From: PLA2 sp036273915
GTDB taxonomy: Bacteria > Planctomycetota > PLA2
Length of the DNA: 24,309 bases
Direction: 5' to 3'
NCBI GenBank assembly: GCA_036273915.1
Contig: DASUGR010000169.1
Coordinates: 1-24,309 of the forward strand
Made by a program: the position numbers and the translations under genes
Shown here: positions 7,891-15,057 of the stretch, one piece after another
How the letters are laid out: each line of letters starts with the position of its first letter
How positions within the stretch are numbered: the first letter of the stretch is position 1
Notes under the pieces: model-generated
Database searches by the model: none
What the model saw: only the letters and a program-made list of their open reading frames with translations
Told to the model about the DNA's origin: nothing

Positions 7891-8679
7891 ATGTCCATCG
7901 AGAAGGACCGGGCCGACCGGCGGTTCCTGAGGCCCGTGGGCGTCGGCGACGCCGCCAACGCGGCCTACGAGGCGTTCGTGAACGAGACCGCGGCGCGCCT
8001 CGACAACGGCGACCGGAACGAAGCCGTCGCGTCGGTCCTGCGCGGCCTCTACGGCCTGCGGCCGGGCGACGACAGCGACCCCCTCCGCAGCATCCTCTGG
8101 CACGCGTGCGACCCGCGCGAGGCGACGCTCGAGCCCGAGTACTACAAGGATATCGACAAGGCGCGCTACGCGCCGCGAAAACCCCTCCACTGGCTCTGGA
8201 TCATGTTCGACAGGTCGCCCGCGGGACGAAACCTGCACTTGGGCGTCCTCTTCCGCCGGATGCTCGCGCAGCGCCTGTTCAAGCGTTGCGGCAAGAACGT
8301 GAAGATCTTCCACGACGTCGAGCTCAGCTACGGCTACAACCTCGAGGTGGGCGACAACGTCGTGATCCACCGCGGCGTGCTGCTCGACGACCGGGGCGGC
8401 CTCGTGATCGGCAGCAACGTGTCGATCAGCGACTACGCGAACGTGTACACGCACGACCACGACATCCTCGACATCGGCCACATCACGATGCGGCCGGTGA
8501 GGATCGGCGACGGCGCGCGCATCACCTACCACGCGACCGTCCTGTGCGTGGACGTGGGCGAGGACGCGATCCTCGCGTCGCACGCGCTGCTCAGGAAGCC
8601 GCTCGGCCCGCACCAGATCGCGGGCGGCGTGCCGGCGAAGGTCATCACGGAGAAGCCGAAGCCGGGTTTGAGCGTGTAG
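7891..8679 (+). CDS. Hexapeptide-repeat (left-handed beta-helix) acyltransferase
   Basis: A 262-residue protein has a C-terminal left-handed beta-helix of the maltose-acetyltransferase/WcaF type (residues ~130-255): GKNVKIFHDVEL, LEVGDNVVIHRGVLL, LVIGSNVSISDYANVYTHDH, then VRIGDGARITYHATVLC, VGEDAILASHALL and GGVPAKVI. The His-containing THDHD loop lies where these enzymes hold their catalytic His. The ~120-residue N-terminal half is longer than in simple MAT enzymes and includes a hydrophobic WLWIMFD patch followed by a basic stretch (FRRMLAQRLFKR), which suggests membrane-edge association. The likely role is O-acetylation of a sugar, possibly in polysaccharide synthesis; the acceptor is unknown. 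A HEAT-type gene follows after 22 bases and may be cotranscribed. Confidence 0.85.
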   Translation: MSIEKDRADRRFLRPVGVGDAANAAYEAFVNETAARLDNGDRNEAVASVLRGLYGLRPGDDSDPLRSILWHACDPREATLEPEYYKDIDKARYAPRKPLHWLWIMFDRSPAGRNLHLGVLFRRMLAQRLFKRCGKNVKIFHDVELSYGYNLEVGDNVVIHRGVLLDDRGGLVIGSNVSISDYANVYTHDHDILDIGHITMRPVRIGDGARITYHATVLCVDVGEDAILASHALLRKPLGPHQIAGGVPAKVITEKPKPGLSV

Positions 8680-8701
8680 GAAGGGAGGGGGTTCCGGGGG
8701 C

Positions 8702-9622
8702 GTGCGCGGCCTGATCGGCGGGGGAATCGGGTTCGCGGCGGGCCTCGTGGTGGCGATGTTCGTCGAGACCCGGCCGATCGCGCGCACGGACCGAAGCCTC
8801 GAGCGGGAGCTGCGCGACGCCAAGGCGCGCACACGCGAGCTCGAGGTGGAGCTGGAGCAGCTGCGCGCGCAAGCGCCCGGCGACACGTCCGAGGAGACGC
8901 CCGCCGAGCCGTCCGCAGCCGCCGCGCGAGCCAACGAATCCCCCGACAGCGAGATCCCCGCGGCCCTGTCGGACGCGGCTGCAGCCCTCCGCGTTCCGGA
9001 CGACGCGCTCCGCGCGGCGCTCGACGCATATCACGACGGGTCCGCCGCGAAGATCGCGCGCCTCAAACGATGCGGTGCCGACGGTTTCCGCGCCCTCGTC
9101 GCCATGGTGAAGGCCAGCCGCCTCTCGACGCCGGACTTCTTCATGATGGTGTGGGATCCGTCGCTGGCAGGGGAGGAGGCGGCGCTCATTGACGTGGCGA
9201 ACGGCTCGGACTTCGGCCAGGCGTCGATCGCGCTCCTGGCGCTTGGCCGATGCGACACGCCGAGATCCCGCGAGTACCTGCTCGAACGCCTTCGCAGCGA
9301 CACGGAGGGACGCTTCCTGCAGTCCTGTGCGACGTCGTTGAGGCGGATGCGCGAGGCGAGTGCGCTCCCCGACCTCGCCCGCTCGATCCGGAACCGGTAC
9401 GTGCCGACCCCCCAGCGCGCGACCGCCGTCTACGCGATCGGGAGCATTGGCGGCGGCGACGCCGCTTCGATCCTCACCGACTACCTTCGCGAGGCAGACG
9501 CGGATCTGCTCGTGGAGGCCGTCGTCGCCCTCGCGCGTCTCGACAGGGCCGCCGCGCGCCGGGAGGCCCGCCTCGCTTCTCTCCGGCCCGCGCCGCGACC
9601 AGCTCGACGAGGGCACACGTGA
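8702..9622 (+). CDS. Membrane-anchored coiled-coil/HEAT-like protein, probable C-terminal frameshift
   Basis: The 306-residue frame starts at GTG 8702 behind a purine-rich AGGGAGGGGG stretch. Residues 3-20 form one membrane segment or uncleaved signal (LIGGGIGFAAGLVVAMFV). Residues ~30-58 are a heptad-rich coiled coil (LERELRDAKARTRELEVELE). After a low-complexity linker, residues ~100-290 are HEAT/Armadillo-like helical pairs, for example RATAVYAIGSIGGGDAAS and DLLVEAVVALARLDRAAA. The frame ends in a Pro/Arg-rich tail (RPAPRPARRGHT), whereas the +1 frame over the same DNA continues ASLLSGPRRDQLDEG, then TREALRQYAEKK, and stops at 9653. This makes a better helix, so a one-base error or mutation near 9570 is likely. 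Probably a membrane scaffold; no enzymatic motif is seen. Confidence 0.7.
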   Translation: MRGLIGGGIGFAAGLVVAMFVETRPIARTDRSLERELRDAKARTRELEVELEQLRAQAPGDTSEETPAEPSAAAARANESPDSEIPAALSDAAAALRVPDDALRAALDAYHDGSAAKIARLKRCGADGFRALVAMVKASRLSTPDFFMMVWDPSLAGEEAALIDVANGSDFGQASIALLALGRCDTPRSREYLLERLRSDTEGRFLQSCATSLRRMREASALPDLARSIRNRYVPTPQRATAVYAIGSIGGGDAASILTDYLREADADLLVEAVVALARLDRAAARREARLASLRPAPRPARRGHT

Positions 9623-9710
9623 AGCGCTCCGGCAGTACGCGGAAAAGAAGTGATCACGGGGAGGCGAGGGGTTGCGAACGCCCGCCCCCGGAGCCCCCTC
9701 CACTTCCGTT

Positions 9711-9716
9711 TAGAAT
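9711..9716 (+). promoter_or_regulatory. Putative -10 element of a leaderless vWA-protein mRNA
   Basis: TAGAAT is followed by six bases (GCCCTG) and then ATG 9723. No Shine-Dalgarno lies in between. The next upstream DNA is a C5-GGAG-C5 tract (9685-9698) with no good -35 element. Confidence 0.5.
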
Positions 9717-9722
9717 GCCCTG

Positions 9723-11993
9723 ATGCGATGGACCCTGGCCCTGCTGCTTCTCGCCTCCGCCGCGTTCTCCCAGGGCATGCCGCCCGCGAGCCGCGTCGAC
9801 TCGTGGAAGTCGCCCCACAACCAGAAGCGGCTGCGGCTCGACTGGAACGTCCCCCCGGAATACAAGCCGACCAAGCTGCCGGACGGCTCCGAGCTGCCCC
9901 CCAAGGCGCCCGCGCCCTTCGTGCTCTACGTCTTCGACAACCCCACGAAGGAGAGCGCGAAGCTCGACGAGAAGGTCTTCGCCGACACCCGCTTCGCCCT
10001 CGCCTGCCGCCCCGTGAAGCTCGTGAAGGTCCGGCCGTCGCAGGCGATCGACCTCAAGTACCTCGCGCAGGCGCAGGGGATCAAGGACCCGACGCTCGTC
10101 TTCATCGACCGGGACTTCAAGGTGCAAGCCGTCCTGAACTCGCTCAACGAGTTCACGGACAGCAAGGTGCTCGGCGAGATGGAGAAGCTCGTCGCGGACG
10201 CCTACGACGGCAAGCTCGGCCCCTACCTCGGGCGCTACGTGAAGCTCCTCCAGGACGCGGAGAAGCTCTGGGCGTCCGAGATGAAGATGGACCAGCTCCG
10301 CGAGAAGGCGGCGAAGGCCGACCCGGGCAAGTCGAAGGAGTACGACGCGGAGGCGGACGCGATCGAGGCGGAGCTCACGCCGGCGATGGAGGCGCTCGCC
10401 GACGAGGAGATCCGGATCCAGGACAGCATCGCGATCCGGGCGGAGAAGGCGGAGGAGCTCCCGACGACCGTCGGCAGCGGCAAGAACCGCCGCAAGCTCA
10501 CGCCGCAGGAGATGGAGGCGCTCAAGGCCTTCCAGGAGTTCAAGCGGGACACGAACCCCGTCGTGCGCGCGGCGGCGGTCGAGGACCTGGGCTCGATCGA
10601 CAGCGCGGTGATGGTCGAGGCGATCCTCCTCGCGGCGAACGACGTCGACGGGCGCGTCACCGAGGCGGCCGGGCAGGCGCTCGGCCGGATGAAGTCCGAC
10701 GAGTCGGTCGAGGCGATGCTCGCCGGCCTCTCCTCGGGCAACTCCAAGAGCAAGCTCGCCGCGGCGCTCGGCTTCGCGAGCATCAAGCGGCCGTGCGCGG
10801 ACGCCGCGAGGCAGATCGCGGGGATGGTCTCGGGCGGCAACGACGAGCTGCGGCGCGCGGCGGTCCGGGCGCTCCGCAACCTCAAGGACCCCTCCACGGT
10901 CGACACGCTCATCCGCATCCTCGACGACAAGGAGGTGGCGGTCGCGGTCCTCGCGGCGGAGGCGCTCGGCGACATCCGGGCCGCCGCCGCGAACCCCGCG
11001 CTGCTCGCGCGGATCAACGCGCCGGACTGGGCGCTCCAGAAGGCCGCGGTCGAGGCGCTCGGCAAGATCCGCGCGAAGGAGTCGATCGGGCCGCTCGTCG
11101 AGATGTTCCAGAAGGAGCAGGGGCTCGTCGACGAGGTCGTCCAGAAGGCGCTCGTCGCGATCACCGGGCAGGACTTCCTCTTCAACCGCGAGGGGTGGAA
11201 GAAGTGGTGGGACAAGTACGGCAGCGGCTTCAAGGTCCCGACCGAGCTCGAGATCGCGGACATGAAGAAGAAGGCCGAGAACGCGCTCAAGGGCTACCAC
11301 AACCCGAACAAGAAGAAGTACCACACGATCGAGACCCTCTCGCGCAAGATGGTCTTCGTGATCGACATCTCGGGGAGCATGCGCGACTCGATCGTGCTCC
11401 CGCCCAACGCGCCGCAGGAAGTGGTCGACGAGTTCCCCGACCGGTGCAAGATGGAGATCGCGAAGAAGGCGCTCATCGACCTCCTCGCGACGATCGACGG
11501 CAGCGTCTACTTCAACATCATCACGTTCGCGGGCGAGGTGAAGCCGTGGCAGGAGGGCCTCGTCTCGGGCTCGATGCGGACGTCCGCGATCAAGTACGTG
11601 TCGAAGCTGAAGGCGATGGAGCCGCCGCGGGGGGGCGGCGGGGGCCGCGCCCGGGCCGGCGGCGGCGGCGGCGGATCGAGCGGCGAGGAGCTGAAGACGG
11701 ACAGCTGGGCCGCGCTCATGTCCGCCTTCGGGCTCCAGGACGAGGCGGTGCCCAACTGGAAGGCGCGGAGCGACGCCGACACGATCTTCTTCGTGACGGA
11801 CGGCGTGCCCACCAAGGGCAAGGTCACGGACGTGCCGAAGCTCATCGACCAGATCACGGAGATGAACCGGAGCAAGGGCGTCGTGATCCACGTGATCACG
11901 TTCGACAAGGAGGAGGGCAAGAAGCTCGCGCCGCTCGCGGAGCGCAACGGCGGCCAGTGCGTCGTCCGCGGCTGGAGCGGCGACGAGAAGTGA
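9723..11993 (+). CDS. Exported thioredoxin-fold / HEAT-repeat / von Willebrand A protein
   Basis: A 756-residue protein starts with a signal peptide (MRWTLALLLLASAAFSQG). Residues ~64-160 look like a thioredoxin fold (PAPFVLYVFDNPTKESAKL, DPTLVFIDRDFKV) but lack a CxxC, so disulfide chemistry is unlikely. Residues ~165-245 are charged helix. Residues ~275-482 are HEAT repeats (VVRAAAVEDLGSIDSA, ELRRAAVRALRNLKDPS, VLAAEALGDIRAAAANPA), closed by a GWKKWWDKYG motif at 491-500 familiar from planctomycetal HEAT proteins. Residues ~542-750 are a vWA domain with a MIDAS: D548-x-S550-x-S552, probable T659, and D693 in FFVTDG. A Gly/Arg loop (636-653) interrupts the vWA domain. It is probably a periplasmic or surface metal-dependent adhesion or assembly factor. 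Convergent with the PP2C gene. Confidence 0.88.
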   Translation: MRWTLALLLLASAAFSQGMPPASRVDSWKSPHNQKRLRLDWNVPPEYKPTKLPDGSELPPKAPAPFVLYVFDNPTKESAKLDEKVFADTRFALACRPVKLVKVRPSQAIDLKYLAQAQGIKDPTLVFIDRDFKVQAVLNSLNEFTDSKVLGEMEKLVADAYDGKLGPYLGRYVKLLQDAEKLWASEMKMDQLREKAAKADPGKSKEYDAEADAIEAELTPAMEALADEEIRIQDSIAIRAEKAEELPTTVGSGKNRRKLTPQEMEALKAFQEFKRDTNPVVRAAAVEDLGSIDSAVMVEAILLAANDVDGRVTEAAGQALGRMKSDESVEAMLAGLSSGNSKSKLAAALGFASIKRPCADAARQIAGMVSGGNDELRRAAVRALRNLKDPSTVDTLIRILDDKEVAVAVLAAEALGDIRAAAANPALLARINAPDWALQKAAVEALGKIRAKESIGPLVEMFQKEQGLVDEVVQKALVAITGQDFLFNREGWKKWWDKYGSGFKVPTELEIADMKKKAENALKGYHNPNKKKYHTIETLSRKMVFVIDISGSMRDSIVLPPNAPQEVVDEFPDRCKMEIAKKALIDLLATIDGSVYFNIITFAGEVKPWQEGLVSGSMRTSAIKYVSKLKAMEPPRGGGGGRARAGGGGGGSSGEELKTDSWAALMSAFGLQDEAVPNWKARSDADTIFFVTDGVPTKGKVTDVPKLIDQITEMNRSKGVVIHVITFDKEEGKKLAPLAERNGGQCVVRGWSGDEK

Positions 11994-12025
11994 CCCGCCT
12001 CCGCTCTTGACGGAGCATCGGCGGG
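11994..12025 (+). terminator. Hairpin directly after the vWA-protein stop codon
   Basis: Two nested stems start at the base after the TGA: CCCGCC (11994-11999) with GGCGGG (12020-12025), and CTCCG (11999-12003) with CGGAG (12011-12015), sharing one base. There is no U-tract. It sits between convergent genes and is a plausible weak terminator. Confidence 0.4.
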
Positions 12026-12060
12026 CAAACCGGGGGGGGCTGCGGGGGCCGCGGCCCGCG

Positions 12061-13374
12061 CTACGCCGTGACGCGCGCGACGAGCATCGTCACGTCGTCG
12101 GCCAGCTCGCGGGGTCCGCGGAAGGCGTCCAGTTCTTCGAGGACCGACCGGATGATCGTCTTCGCGTCGACGCCGCAGTTCTCGAGCACGCCGTCGAGGC
12201 GCGAGAGGCCGAACATCTCGCCGTCCGGGTTCATCGCCTCGGTGATCCCGTCCGTGTAGAAGACCAGCTGGTCGCCGGCGACGAGCTCCTGCTCCGCGTC
12301 GCGGAACCGGATCGCATCGAGGACGCCGAGCGGCGGCGCGCCGCTCCCGTCGAGGCTGAAGAGCGAGCCGTCGCTGCAGCGCTTCAACCGCGGCGGGTGG
12401 TGGCCGGCCGAGGAGTACCGGATGGTGCCGCGGCGCGGGTCGTAGACGGCGCAGAGCGCGGTCACGAACCCGGGGTTCACGAGCGTGCGCCCCGAGAGCC
12501 TCTCGTTCAGGAACGCGAGCATCTCGGAGGGGCCGAAGGGGCTCTCCGCGCGCACGTGCGCGAGCGTCCGCGTGATCGCCATCTCGACCGCCGCCGGGCT
12601 CCCGTGGCCGCTCACGTCGCCGATGAAGAGCGCCCACGTCCCGTCCCGCTGGTTGAAGAAGTCGAAGTAGTCGCCGCCCGCGCGCGCGGCGGGCTGGTAG
12701 TGCTTCGCCACGTCGAGGGTGGGGATCCTCGGCAGCTCGCGCGGCAGGAGCGCGTTCGTCAGGTCCGCGATCAGCCGCGCTTCGCGGTCGAGCGCCTCGT
12801 AGGCGCTCTTGAGCGCCTCGTTCGCGCGCTTCAGGTCGGTGGACAGGACGAGGTTGTGGGTCGCGCGCGCGAAGAGGTTCGTCGTCCAGAACATGTGCGG
12901 CAGGTCGTCCGGGTCGAACGCGTGCGACGCCTCCCGCATGAAGATCGTCATGTTCAGCGCCTCGCCGCCGTCGAAGACGGGCAGCGCGACGAGCGACCGC
13001 CAGCCGCGCAGGAGGTCGTACGCCGGATCCGAGGGCGGCAGGTCGAGGTCGGGGATGTAGCGCACCTTGTTGCCGAACATGAGCTCGCCCAGGAGGCCGC
13101 CCTCGAGGCGCGGCAGCTTGTCGCGCTCGCTCCACGGGTCCGGCTGCTCCTTCCACAAGGTGTCCCGCGCGAGGAGGAACCTCGGCGGCTCGATCCCGCG
13201 CCGCGTCAGCGAGAGCATGCGGCCGAAGAGCTCGGTGCGCATCCGGGTCGAGTAGGCCTCGACCATCTTGCGCGGCTCCTTGTGGCGGCTCACCTCGCGC
13301 ATGGTCTCGACGAGGTGGTCGAGCCGCTCCTGCCACGGCACCGTCCGGTCGTAGGGGTTCGCGCCTCTCGCCAT
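12061..13374 (-). CDS. PP2C-family serine phosphatase with GAF-like sensor (RsbU/SpoIIE type)
   Basis: A 437-residue protein has a GAF-like N-terminal region at about 20-180 (TELFGRMLSLTRRGIEPPRF, LLRGWRSLVALPVFDGGEAL). A linker helix at ~180-215 leads into a PPM/SpoIIE phosphatase domain. Its metal-binding motifs are intact: ARAGGDYFDFF, FIGDVSGHGSPAA, YSSAGHHPPRL, YTDGITEAMN and ELADDVTMLVARV. Proteins of this kind dephosphorylate anti-sigma-factor antagonists in partner-switching pathways in response to a sensed signal. No STAS or HATPase partner is encoded nearby, so its target is unknown. It is soluble. The ATG at 13374 has no Shine-Dalgarno; a TATCCT lies nine bases upstream. Confidence 0.92.
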   Translation of the reverse strand: MARGANPYDRTVPWQERLDHLVETMREVSRHKEPRKMVEAYSTRMRTELFGRMLSLTRRGIEPPRFLLARDTLWKEQPDPWSERDKLPRLEGGLLGELMFGNKVRYIPDLDLPPSDPAYDLLRGWRSLVALPVFDGGEALNMTIFMREASHAFDPDDLPHMFWTTNLFARATHNLVLSTDLKRANEALKSAYEALDREARLIADLTNALLPRELPRIPTLDVAKHYQPAARAGGDYFDFFNQRDGTWALFIGDVSGHGSPAAVEMAITRTLAHVRAESPFGPSEMLAFLNERLSGRTLVNPGFVTALCAVYDPRRGTIRYSSAGHHPPRLKRCSDGSLFSLDGSGAPPLGVLDAIRFRDAEQELVAGDQLVFYTDGITEAMNPDGEMFGLSRLDGVLENCGVDAKTIIRSVLEELDAFRGPRELADDVTMLVARVTA

Positions 13375-13383
13375 CCCGCATCG

Positions 13384-13389
13384 AGGATA
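13384..13389 (-). promoter_or_regulatory. Putative -10 element for the PP2C phosphatase gene
   Basis: TATCCT on the minus strand lies nine bases before ATG 13374, predicting a leader of about 2-3 bases. The gap to the neighbouring hydrolase gene is only 43 bases. That gene reads on the same strand and ends at 13418, so this promoter would overlap its 3' end region. Confidence 0.35.
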
Positions 13390-13417
13390 CCCGACCGGGC
13401 CAAGGCGGCGCGTCCCG

Positions 13418-14032
13418 TCAATCGAGCGCGTCGGCCCAGCGCGCGACGGCCGCGGCGATCTCCTTGAGCACGTCCCCGGAACCCCTCCCCTTCACGGCGA
13501 AACCGTGGTCCGCACCCTCGACGACGTGCAAGGTCGCCGTCGGCGGCAGCACCGGCCGCAGGAGGTCGAGCCCGCCCAGCTTGTCGCGCGTGCCCTGCAC
13601 GAAGAGCGTCGGCTGCGGCACGCGCGCGAGGTGCTCCGCGCGGTCCACGGACGGCTTGCCCGCCGCGTGCAGCGGGAACCCGAGCAGGACGATTCCCTTG
13701 GCGGCGAGCCCGCCCTCCGCCGCCGCGAGCGTCGTCATCCGCCCCCCCATCGACTTGCCGCCCGCGAGCAGCGGGAGGCCGTGCGCCGCCGCCTCCGCGA
13801 CGGCCGCGCGCACCGCCGCGAGCAGCACCGGCTGCCGGTCGGGGCGCTTCTTCCCCGCCGCCATGTACGGGAACTCGTAGCGGAGCGTCGCGATCCTCTG
13901 GACCGCGAGCGCCTCCGCGACGCCTTCCAGGAAGGGGTGGCGCGCGCCCGCCCCCGCGCCGTGGGCGAGGACCAGGAGCCAGCGCGCGCCCTCGGGACGG
14001 AGAAGGGGCAGCGTCGCGGGAACCCCCGTCAC
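13418..14032 (-). CDS. Alpha/beta-hydrolase of the KANL3/TEX30 type
   Basis: A 204-residue hydrolase of the small KANL3/TEX30-like branch. The family pattern is clear: VLAHGAGAGARHPFLEGVAE, ATLRYEFPYMAAGKKRPD, the nucleophile elbow GGKSMGGRM (Ser), FLGFPLHAAGKP-type strand (here LLGFPLHAAGKP), FVQGTRDKLG (likely acid Asp) and VEGADHGF (catalytic His). It starts at GTG 14032, overlapping the previous stop as GTGA, with AGAAGG upstream inside the propeller gene; the two genes should be translationally coupled. No signal peptide, so it is cytoplasmic even though its operon partner is exported. The substrate is unknown for this family. Confidence 0.85.
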   Translation of the reverse strand: MTGVPATLPLLRPEGARWLLVLAHGAGAGARHPFLEGVAEALAVQRIATLRYEFPYMAAGKKRPDRQPVLLAAVRAAVAEAAAHGLPLLAGGKSMGGRMTTLAAAEGGLAAKGIVLLGFPLHAAGKPSVDRAEHLARVPQPTLFVQGTRDKLGGLDLLRPVLPPTATLHVVEGADHGFAVKGRGSGDVLKEIAAAVARWADALD

Positions 14033-14940
14033 TCCTTGGCCTTCTTGGAGTAGCCCTTCGTGTGCCAGATCGCGTTGGCGTCGTTCTCGCGGTAGATCAC
14101 CTGCAGCACCGGCTCGGGCCCCTCCGCGAGCTCCACGACGCCCGGGGGGCCGGCGGAGGCCTGGCCCGGGATCTCGTGCGCGCCGCCCCACGTGCGGCCG
14201 TCGCTCGAGCAGTAGCGCATCGCGCCCTTGCCCTCCGAACCGAGCATCCAGAGCCGACCGCCGCTCGTGAACAGGCACGGCGCGCCGTGGCTCGAGAAGC
14301 CGGCGATGCTCGTCGGGGATCCCCACGCGCGGCCGTCGTAGGTGATCTCGAACACCTCGTTCGAGTCGCGGCGCACCGAGGCGACGTGGAGCGCGCCGTC
14401 GAAGACCGCCGCCGTCGGCGAGCTGTCGCTGTCGTACCCGGGCACCTGCGACTCCGCCGACCACGTGCGGCCGTCGAAGGTCGAGATGTAGATGTTCGGG
14501 CGGCTCTCCCCGACGTAGAGGAGCTGCAGCTTGCCGTCGAAGACGACGAGCGCCGGGATGCCGCGCGCCTTGCGGCCGGCGAGCACGCTGTCCTCGCTCC
14601 ACGCGCGGCCGTCGTAGGTCGCGTGGAAGAGGCCCTTCGACTTCGCGCCGACGTAGACCATGTGGAGCTTGCCGTCGAAGGCGCAGAGCCCGGGGCCGCC
14701 CTTGCTCTCCTTCCCGGCGATCTCGGTCTCCGCCGACCAGCTCTTGCCGTCGTAGACGGCGTGGTAAAGGTTGTTCGACTTCCGGCCCGTGTGCACGAGG
14801 TGGATGCTCGTGCCCAGAAGCGCGATCGAGGGCGCGGAGTCCGTCTTGCCGCCGACCGACTGGCGGCCCGACCAGGCGAGCTCGGGCTCCTGCGCGCGAA
14901 GGGCGGCGACGAGAACGGCGAGGGCGACGACGCGGCGCAT
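14029..14940 (-). CDS. Exported six-repeat beta-propeller protein (sialidase/lectin-like)
   Basis: A 303-residue protein has a signal peptide (MRRVVALAVLVAALRAQE) and six tandem repeats of about 46 residues. Repeats 1-5 carry the core DG-(K/R)-x-W followed by (I/V)-x-G. Examples are LYHAVYDGKSWSAETEIAGK, LFHATYDGRAWSEDSVLAGR and VFEITYDGRAWGSPTSIAGF. The last repeat is degenerate and ends IWHTKGYSKKAKE. This is the pattern of a six-bladed propeller, resembling sialidase-type Asp-box or fucose-lectin blades. No catalytic set is recognisable, so glycan or peptide binding is more likely than hydrolysis. ATG 14940 has GGGGAGGAAC upstream. It is the first gene of a two-gene operon with the KANL3-type hydrolase. 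Confidence 0.8.
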   Translation of the reverse strand: MRRVVALAVLVAALRAQEPELAWSGRQSVGGKTDSAPSIALLGTSIHLVHTGRKSNNLYHAVYDGKSWSAETEIAGKESKGGPGLCAFDGKLHMVYVGAKSKGLFHATYDGRAWSEDSVLAGRKARGIPALVVFDGKLQLLYVGESRPNIYISTFDGRTWSAESQVPGYDSDSSPTAAVFDGALHVASVRRDSNEVFEITYDGRAWGSPTSIAGFSSHGAPCLFTSGGRLWMLGSEGKGAMRYCSSDGRTWGGAHEIPGQASAGPPGVVELAEGPEPVLQVIYRENDANAIWHTKGYSKKAKE

Positions 14941-14991
14941 GTGTGGTTCCTCCCCGGGAGCGGTCCCGGCAACGCACGCGTCAGGATAGCA

Positions 14992-15031
14992 AGGGGGTCC
15001 GGGGGCGGCACTCCCCTCCCCCGGACCCCCT
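14992..15031 (-). terminator. 14-bp perfect stem-loop made of two inverted G5-TCC-G5 repeats
   Basis: AGGGGGTCCGGGGG (14992-15005) pairs exactly with CCCCCGGACCCCCT (15018-15031) around a 12-base loop. It lies 26 bases beyond the stop of the peptidase-like gene and before the propeller gene, so it could terminate minus-strand transcription, although the following TTGCTATCC is only weakly U-rich. Each arm is a copy of a G5-N3-G5 motif dispersed through the window. Confidence 0.5.
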
Positions 15032-15057
15032 CCCCTTCCCGACGCGCCCGGGGAGCG

